Shown here: positions 59,593 to 64,000 of the stretch, one piece after another
Layout: every line of letters begins with the position of its first letter
Position numbering within the stretch: the stretch's first letter is position 1
Origin: an uncultured Christensenella sp.
GTDB taxonomy: Bacteria > Bacillota > Clostridia > Christensenellales > Borkfalkiaceae
DNA length: 64,000 nt
Direction of reading: 5' to 3'
NCBI GenBank assembly: GCA_905203015.1
Contig: CAJKUC010000003.1
Span: 61,378-125,377, forward strand
Notes under the pieces: generated by a model
What the model was told of the DNA's origin: nothing
The model's input: only the letters and a program-made list of their open reading frames with translations
Databases searched by the model: none
Translations under genes and position numbers: made by a program

Positions 59593-59709
59593 TTATGTAC
59601 GTTCATTCCGAATGCCTGCGGCTTTATCTTTCTAATACATTATACTTACGGCGGACAGAAAAAAGTTCCGCTTTTTTCTTCTCCTCAAAAAAATTCGTCT
59701 TTCAAACGC

Positions 59710-59738
59710 TTGCTTTATCGGGCGAAACAAGGTATAAT
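59710..59738 (+). promoter_or_regulatory. sigma-A promoter for the PhnP-like gene
   Basis: TTGCTT (59710-59715), 17 bp and TATAAT (59733-59738). A 9-bp hairpin (59748-59756 with 59764-59772) sits between the start point and the SD. Confidence 0.8.
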
Positions 59739-59788
59739 ACCGATGTGAATCCGCGCGGACGGCGTGCGGATTTACGGGAGGAATCTTT

Positions 59789-60619
59789 ATGAAAATCAGA
59801 TATTTCGGCACGGCGGCATACGAGGGCGTTCCCGCTCTTTTCTGTAATTGCGAAACGTGCCTGAAAGCGCGGAAGAACGGCGGCAAAGATCTGCGTACCC
59901 GTTCGCAGGCTCTGGTGAACGACGATCTGCTGATCGAATTCAATCCCGATACCGTGGCGCATTATCAGAAATATCTTTTCGATTGGGCGAAAATCGGATA
60001 TTGTCTGATTACGCACAGTCATTCCGATCATTTTTATCCCGCGGATCTCGAAATGCTGGTGCATCCCGGCTATACGCACGACGTTTCGCCCGTGGCTTTT
60101 TATGCGGGAAAATCGGCGTACGACGTCATGAACGAGTTGTTCACGGGCGAAAACGCCGTGAAAGGCAGGGCGACGGCTACGCTTGTTGCGCCCGGAGATC
60201 TTCTGAATATTGGCGATTATAAAGTGCTGGTGCTTGCCGCCGATCACGGGCCGAATACGTCTCCCGTGATTTACGCGATAGAAGATAAAAGCGGCAAGCG
60301 TATGCTTTACGCACACGATACGGGCGTGTTTTCCGACGAGGTGATCGAAGGGATGAAACGCCTCGGCCGATTCGATTTCGTATCGCTCGATTGTACGGGC
60401 GCGCTGATTAAAACGCCCTGGGTGCACGGGCATATGAATCTGATCAGCGACGCCGCCATGAAAGAAAGGCTGATCAAAGAGGGGCTGGCGGGCGAAAAGA
60501 CGAAATTCGTCGTAACGCATTTTTCGCATAACGGTATGCCGATACATACGGATCTTTGCGCGGAAGCGGAAAAGTACGGCTTTATCGTCGGTTACGACGG
60601 GCTGGAAATCGAATTTTAA
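59789..60619 (+). CDS. PhnP-like MBL-fold metallohydrolase
   Basis: This metallo-beta-lactamase-fold enzyme has HSHSDH at residues 76-81 and later histidines in HGHMN and THFSHN. A CNCETC cluster (C19, C21, C24) is like the structural zinc site of PhnP, the cyclic ribose phosphodiesterase of phosphonate breakdown. No phn genes are nearby, so another phosphodiester or the tRNase Z-related clade is possible. 276 residues. GGGAGG precedes the ATG. Confidence 0.87.
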   Translation: MKIRYFGTAAYEGVPALFCNCETCLKARKNGGKDLRTRSQALVNDDLLIEFNPDTVAHYQKYLFDWAKIGYCLITHSHSDHFYPADLEMLVHPGYTHDVSPVAFYAGKSAYDVMNELFTGENAVKGRATATLVAPGDLLNIGDYKVLVLAADHGPNTSPVIYAIEDKSGKRMLYAHDTGVFSDEVIEGMKRLGRFDFVSLDCTGALIKTPWVHGHMNLISDAAMKERLIKEGLAGEKTKFVVTHFSHNGMPIHTDLCAEAEKYGFIVGYDGLEIEF

Positions 60620-60664
60620 AACGGGCGGCGTTTAAAAAACGTCTGTATACAACATTATCAAAAG

Positions 60665-60692
60665 CGGGTATCCGACGTCAGGGCGGAACCCG
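60665..60692 (+). other. hairpin directly before the SD of the ECF gene
   Basis: CGGGT/ACCCG and an inner TCCG/CGGA form a stem ending at 60692; the SD GGAGGT begins at 60696. No riboswitch class was recognised. Confidence 0.45.
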
Positions 60693-60710
60693 ACCGGAGG
60701 TATATATATT

Positions 60711-61346
60711 ATGAAAAGAGATACGGCGCATACTATAGCGTTTATCGGCGTGATGACGGCACTGATGTTTGTGGTGCTCACTTTAGAGACGTTTGTTTTT
60801 ATTTACTTGATAAAACCGTCTCCCGCATTTTTTTCGATACCGCTGTTTATCGCGTTATCGATGTACGGAAATTTTAAAAATTCGTTTATCGGCGGCACGA
60901 TATTCGGCCTGTGTTCGTTTTTGCTTTCGTTTATCGTCGGATACACGGTGTTTTATAATCCGTTGATTTCCGTTTTGCCGCGCGCGCTGGCGGGCGTTTT
61001 CGGGTATCTGATTTATCGGGGGCTTTCCCTCGCGTTCAAAACGGGAAATGCGGGCGCGAAAGATAAAATCGTGTGCGGCGTTTCCGCGGGGCTTACCGTA
61101 ATTTTACACACCGTTCTCGTGCTGGGGGCAATGCAGATTTTTTCTGCGGGCGGCGCGTTTTTCGATACCGTATGGCAAACGATTATCGGCGTGAATTTTA
61201 TTTCGGAATTTGTTTGCGCGGTGATTCTTGTGCCCGTTTTCGTGCAGATCATCCGTAACGTTACGCACGTCAACAAGAAAAACGACGGCGGTAAGTCGGA
61301 GAAAAATGCCGAAGATCACGCCGAAGAGAATATACAGGAAAAATAA
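60711..61346 (+). CDS. ECF transporter substrate-binding (S) component, probably for pantothenate
   Basis: The first 190 residues contain about six membrane helices with the S-component features TAHTIAFIGVMTALMFVV near the N terminus and SFLLSFIVGYTVFYNPLISV in the middle; a charged tail follows. S components bind a vitamin and share an ECF energising module encoded elsewhere. Only 3 bp separate it from coaX (pantothenate kinase), so pantothenate (PanT-like) is the likeliest ligand, by inference from context only. GGAGG lies before the ATG. Confidence 0.82.
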   Translation: MKRDTAHTIAFIGVMTALMFVVLTLETFVFIYLIKPSPAFFSIPLFIALSMYGNFKNSFIGGTIFGLCSFLLSFIVGYTVFYNPLISVLPRALAGVFGYLIYRGLSLAFKTGNAGAKDKIVCGVSAGLTVILHTVLVLGAMQIFSAGGAFFDTVWQTIIGVNFISEFVCAVILVPVFVQIIRNVTHVNKKNDGGKSEKNAEDHAEENIQEK

Positions 61347-61349
61347 AGA

Positions 61350-62159
61350 ATGATTATTTGTATCGATATAGGCAACACCAACGTAAAGTACGCTATTTTC
61401 GACGGCGACGAACTGAAAATTTCGTTCCGCGTAGCCACCGATCTGAAAAAAACTTCCGACGAATACGGTTCGCAACTCGTGAATATGCTGAAAACGATGC
61501 ATATCAGGCGCGACGAGATCTCGGGGGGCATTATGTCGTCGGTGGTGCCGTCGCTCGATTATACGATCGATCGTATGTGCGATCTGTATCTTTCTTTCAA
61601 GCCGCTTCGGATCGGCCCGGGGCTGAAATCGGGGCTGAATATCCGTTGCGACGACGCGCGGGAAGTGGGCGCGGACAGAATCGTGAACTGCGTTTCCGCT
61701 CTTGTGAAATACGGCGAAAACAAGCCGATGATCGTGGTGGATTTCGGCACGGCTACCACGTTTAACATCATCAGCGAAAAAAACGAATTTATCGGCGGCG
61801 TGATCGCGCCGGGAATCAAAGGGTCGCTGGATTCTCTCGTGAACGGGACGGCGAAATTGCCGCGCGTGGAAATCGAAGCGCCGAAAAGCGTGATTGCGAA
61901 AAACACCGTGACGAACATGCAGGCAGGGATTGTGTTCGGCTTTGCGGGGCTGGTGGATTACATCGTGGCGAGAATCAAGAAAGAACTCGGCAGACAGGAT
62001 GTGAAGACGATCGCCGCAGGCGGGTTCGCGGAAATCATCTCCAAAGAAATTTCCTGTATCGACGTGGTGGACAAACTGCTTACGCTGAACGGATTGAAAT
62101 ATCTTTATTATCTGAATCGCCCCGAAGAAAAAAACGTATATACGCAGGATCGGCTCTGA
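61350..62159 (+). CDS. coaX: type III pantothenate kinase
   Basis: CoaX phosphorylates pantothenate, the first step of CoA synthesis; type III enzymes need a monovalent cation and resist feedback by CoA. Motifs are DIGNTN at residues 6-11, REVGADRIVNC near residue 105, and VVDFGTATTFN near residue 127, in the ASKHA fold. 269 residues is slightly long. The start follows the upstream gene by 3 bp, with AGGAAAAATAAAG as SD. Confidence 0.96.
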   Translation: MIICIDIGNTNVKYAIFDGDELKISFRVATDLKKTSDEYGSQLVNMLKTMHIRRDEISGGIMSSVVPSLDYTIDRMCDLYLSFKPLRIGPGLKSGLNIRCDDAREVGADRIVNCVSALVKYGENKPMIVVDFGTATTFNIISEKNEFIGGVIAPGIKGSLDSLVNGTAKLPRVEIEAPKSVIAKNTVTNMQAGIVFGFAGLVDYIVARIKKELGRQDVKTIAAGGFAEIISKEISCIDVVDKLLTLNGLKYLYYLNRPEEKNVYTQDRL

Positions 62160-62274
62160 TTTTACGAATTTCAGGCGGGCATGTATACGAAGCGCGGATA
62201 AGACGTTTTTACAGCCGACGAGCGGTAAACGTTAAATGACGGCAGAGCAATAAATTGAACGCGCTTTGTTTTCT

Positions 62275-63411
62275 TTAAGAAACGGGATGCGTCTGAAAAA
62301 ACGTGCGGTTATGAATCACGGAAGGGTGCGAGAGGAAAAGCCTCTCGCATTCTTTTTGCAGTTCGTACGCAAGCGCGTGATTTCCCATGGCATAGGCGCA
62401 ATAAACCGCTTCGATCGACGGGGTAGAGGTGCGATCCGCGGGATTTTCAAAATCGCCTTCCCGCGTGTGATCGACTGCGTTTTTTGCCGAGGTATACCAG
62501 AAATACGCGGAAGAGAAATCTTTTTCGTCTTTATAGATTTGCCCCAGAAGGCACAGGCAGCCCGCACGAGGCGCACCGTATAAAAAAGAAGAAAACAGGG
62601 CGTTTTTCGCGCCTTCGGCGTCGCCCGTGCGCAGTCTGCATTGTGCTATGATTTTACACGCTTCGATTTTATTGACATACCATCCGTCTTTTTCGCGTAA
62701 AAATCGCTCTTCGACGGCAACGGATTCCGTAAAAAAGCCGTGATAGAAAAGTTCTCTGCCGTAATAGAATAAATCGCGCGGCGACATCGCCTCGCCCGCA
62801 AGAATCTGTTTCCGATAGATATCGAGATTGCGCGTGCCGCGTGCTTTTTTACTACCGAGATGGCGGACGGTGAATTCGTGGGTGATTGCGGAAGAAAAAT
62901 GCGGCAGACATTCGTGTACCCGCCCGCTCCATACGGCATTGCCATCGTTTTTCACGACGCGCATGCGATAAAACGAAATATCGGCTTTTTCCGCCGAACC
63001 GATTTCATAGCGACAGAACGCGCCCGCGGCGTCGTTTTTTTGCAGCGTGTTTTTTAATTCGTGAAGCCTGAGACGGTCGGTTTCGCCGATGTAATCGTCG
63101 GCGTCGAGCCATAAAATATAATCGCCCGTCGCTTTGGAAAAAGAGAAATTCCGCGCGGCGGAAAAATCGTCGTTCCAGGCGAAATCGTAGATTTTTGCGC
63201 CGAACGAAGCGGCGATCTTTTTTGTGCCGTCCGTCGAACCCGTATCCGCTACGACGATTTCGTCGATCGGGCAGGCGGATCGCTCTGTTCGTGTTTTCGG
63301 AGCGTCACCCGCGTGATCGGGCTGCGGATTTTTTCCCGTGACGCTTCCGAGGCACCGCGCCAGTACGTCTTCTTCGTTTTTTACGATCATGCAAAGAGTT
63401 AATTTCGGCAT
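62275..63411 (-). CDS. family 2 glycosyltransferase with TPR-like C terminus
   Basis: The N-terminal GT-A domain starts MPKLTLCMIVKNEEDVL and has VVADTGSTDGT and the metal-binding LWLDADDY (DxD-like). The C-terminal half is a set of helical pairs like TPR repeats (CRLRTGDAEGAKNAL, YKDEKDFSSAYFWYTSAKNA). This architecture is seen in peptide and protein O-glycosyltransferases (SunS-like). An insertion of about 23 polar residues interrupts the first beta-alpha unit. I start at 63411, where GGGAGG lies upstream (378 residues). It is divergent from the collagen-like gene, the likely acceptor. Confidence 0.85.
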   Translation of the reverse strand: MPKLTLCMIVKNEEDVLARCLGSVTGKNPQPDHAGDAPKTRTERSACPIDEIVVADTGSTDGTKKIAASFGAKIYDFAWNDDFSAARNFSFSKATGDYILWLDADDYIGETDRLRLHELKNTLQKNDAAGAFCRYEIGSAEKADISFYRMRVVKNDGNAVWSGRVHECLPHFSSAITHEFTVRHLGSKKARGTRNLDIYRKQILAGEAMSPRDLFYYGRELFYHGFFTESVAVEERFLREKDGWYVNKIEACKIIAQCRLRTGDAEGAKNALFSSFLYGAPRAGCLCLLGQIYKDEKDFSSAYFWYTSAKNAVDHTREGDFENPADRTSTPSIEAVYCAYAMGNHALAYELQKECERLFLSHPSVIHNRTFFQTHPVS

Positions 63412-63435
63412 ATCCTGCACCCTCCCGTGCATTTT

Positions 63436-63443
63436 CATAATAT
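63436..63443 (+). promoter_or_regulatory. possible sigma-E/K -10 box for the collagen-like gene
   Basis: CATAATAT resembles the mother-cell sigma -10 element (CATANNNT), with a CACC-type -35 about 15 bp upstream (63418-63421). No good sigma-A -35 exists. The match is short. Confidence 0.25.
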
Positions 63444-63504
63444 GATATAGTAGAAACGAAGCGTGTTTTAAGCACGCTCTTTAACCACAGGAGGCTGAAA
63501 AATA

Positions 63505-64000
63505 ATGTGCGAAAGATCTAATCAAAGATGCGGCTGCTGCTGTAATCAGGGCGATATCCGCACCATAATCAGATACGTTCCTACGGGAAGCACGGGCGGC
63601 ATAACAGGGCCGACAGGCCCGACGGGCCCCACCGGTCCGACAGGTCCGACAGGTCCGCAAGGCGTTCAGGGCCTGCAGGGATTGCAAGGCATCCAAGGTC
63701 CGCAAGGCGTTCAGGGTGCAATCGGACCGACGGGCGTAACGGGACCTACCGGACCGACCGGGGCGCAGGGCGCACAAGGAATTCAAGGCGTGACAGGCCC
63801 CACGGGCGCTGCGGGACCGACGGGGGCAACGGGTGCAACGGGACCTACCGGACCGACGGGCGAACAGGGCGCACAAGGAATTCAAGGCGTGACAGGCCCC
63901 ACGGGCGCTACGGGACCGACAGGAGCAACGGGCGCTACGGGTGCAACCGGACCGACGGGCGAACAGGGCGCACAAGGAATTCAAGGCGTGACAGGCCCCA
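63505..64000 (+). CDS. collagen-like (Gly-X-Y) spore-surface protein, 5' part
   Basis: The ATG at 63505 follows AGGAGG (63489-63494). The first 27 residues include a cysteine cluster (RCGCCCNQGD); from about residue 35 onward the protein is uninterrupted Gly-X-Y with many GPT, GAT and GIQ triplets, and it runs past the window end. This is the design of BclA-type exosporium filaments, which trimerise and are O-glycosylated on threonines. Within the visible part a 99-bp unit (33 residues, 11 triplets) repeats. A hairpin AGCGTG/CACGCT lies before the SD. A C-terminal globular domain is expected but not seen. Confidence 0.9.
   Translation, partial: MCERSNQRCGCCCNQGDIRTIIRYVPTGSTGGITGPTGPTGPTGPTGPTGPQGVQGLQGLQGIQGPQGVQGAIGPTGVTGPTGPTGAQGAQGIQGVTGPTGAAGPTGATGATGPTGPTGEQGAQGIQGVTGPTGATGPTGATGATGATGPTGEQGAQGIQGVTGP
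63771..64000 (+). repeat. 99-bp tandem repeats in the collagen-like gene
   Basis: CGCACAAGGAATTCAAGG begins at 63771, 63870 and 63969, exactly 99 bp apart. Each unit encodes 33 residues starting GAQGIQGVTGPTGA and ending in EQ before the next unit; units 1 and 2 differ at a few positions. The third unit is cut by the window end. Confidence 0.92.

Noticed and set aside
60620..60710. Vitamin riboswitch before the ECF S component
   Set aside because: Only one short hairpin is present; the leader is too short for known classes and no conserved core was recognised.
63505..64000. CRISPR-like array of short repeats
   Set aside because: The repeats are in-frame Gly-X-Y codons within a protein with SD and start codon; no unique spacers exist.

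Overview
The window comes from a spore-forming member of the Firmicutes, class Clostridia, most likely an anaerobic gut-type lineage. The evidence is SpoVAC/SpoVAD/SpoVAE, CwlD, SigH, a BclA-like collagen protein, a trimeric NAD-linked [FeFe] hydrogenase and strong AGGAGG-type ribosome binding sites. Base composition is moderate GC, with purine-rich intergenic DNA. I cannot name the genus from sequence alone.

Layout. 1-900 is the 3' end of a MATE transporter gene. 1127-4393 (minus) holds dnaA followed by mnmG, divergent from recF (4653). 5898-8846 carries a VanW-family gene and asnS. 8924-18188 is a housekeeping run: plsX-rnc-smc-ftsY-trmD-rbgA-rnhB-yraN (lipid precursor supply, RNA processing, chromosome segregation, SRP targeting, ribosome assembly). 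18495-20319 holds a cold-shock gene, a VTT membrane protein and a DUF1653 protein. 20756-25489 is carbon metabolism: galK, galT and glpK. 25699-29567 (minus) holds a phosphoribosyltransferase, a DJ-1 protein and a TetR regulator in one operon, followed by separately transcribed oleate hydratase. 30027-35221 carries recX, birA, nnrD, a nadD-yqeK fusion and rsfS. 35698-36912 encodes a degenerate DeoC-fold protein. 36983-43763 carries cwlD, mrnC, rlmB, sigH, dnaX, ybaB, recR and gpsA. 43916-48327 is a membrane/sporulation block around spoVAC-AD-AE. 48518-49942 is an orphan sugar-ABC ATPase. 50780-54929 is hydC-hydB-hydA. 55104-55392 is a decayed GLUG-type surface-protein tail. 55488-56083 is an array of six tRNAs. 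56305-62159 holds small conserved genes, nudF, a PhnP-like hydrolase and an ECF S component next to coaX. 62275-64000 pairs a glycosyltransferase with a divergent collagen-like gene that runs off the window.

How the parts fit. SigH would start sporulation. CwlD acts in cortex modification, SpoVA proteins load dipicolinic acid, and the collagen-like protein with its neighbouring glycosyltransferase would build the spore surface. The hydrogenase reoxidises NADH and ferredoxin. GalKT and GlpK feed sugar and glycerol into glycolysis and lipid synthesis.

No CRISPR array, complete insertion sequence, prophage, rRNA or obvious defence system was seen. The most unusual items are the DeoC-fold protein that has lost all three aldolase catalytic residues, a near-perfect Fur-type operator just downstream of the galK promoter, the repeated occurrence of short perfect hairpins directly 5' of Shine-Dalgarno (SD) sequences, the GLUG remnant, and the 99-bp repeats in the collagen gene.
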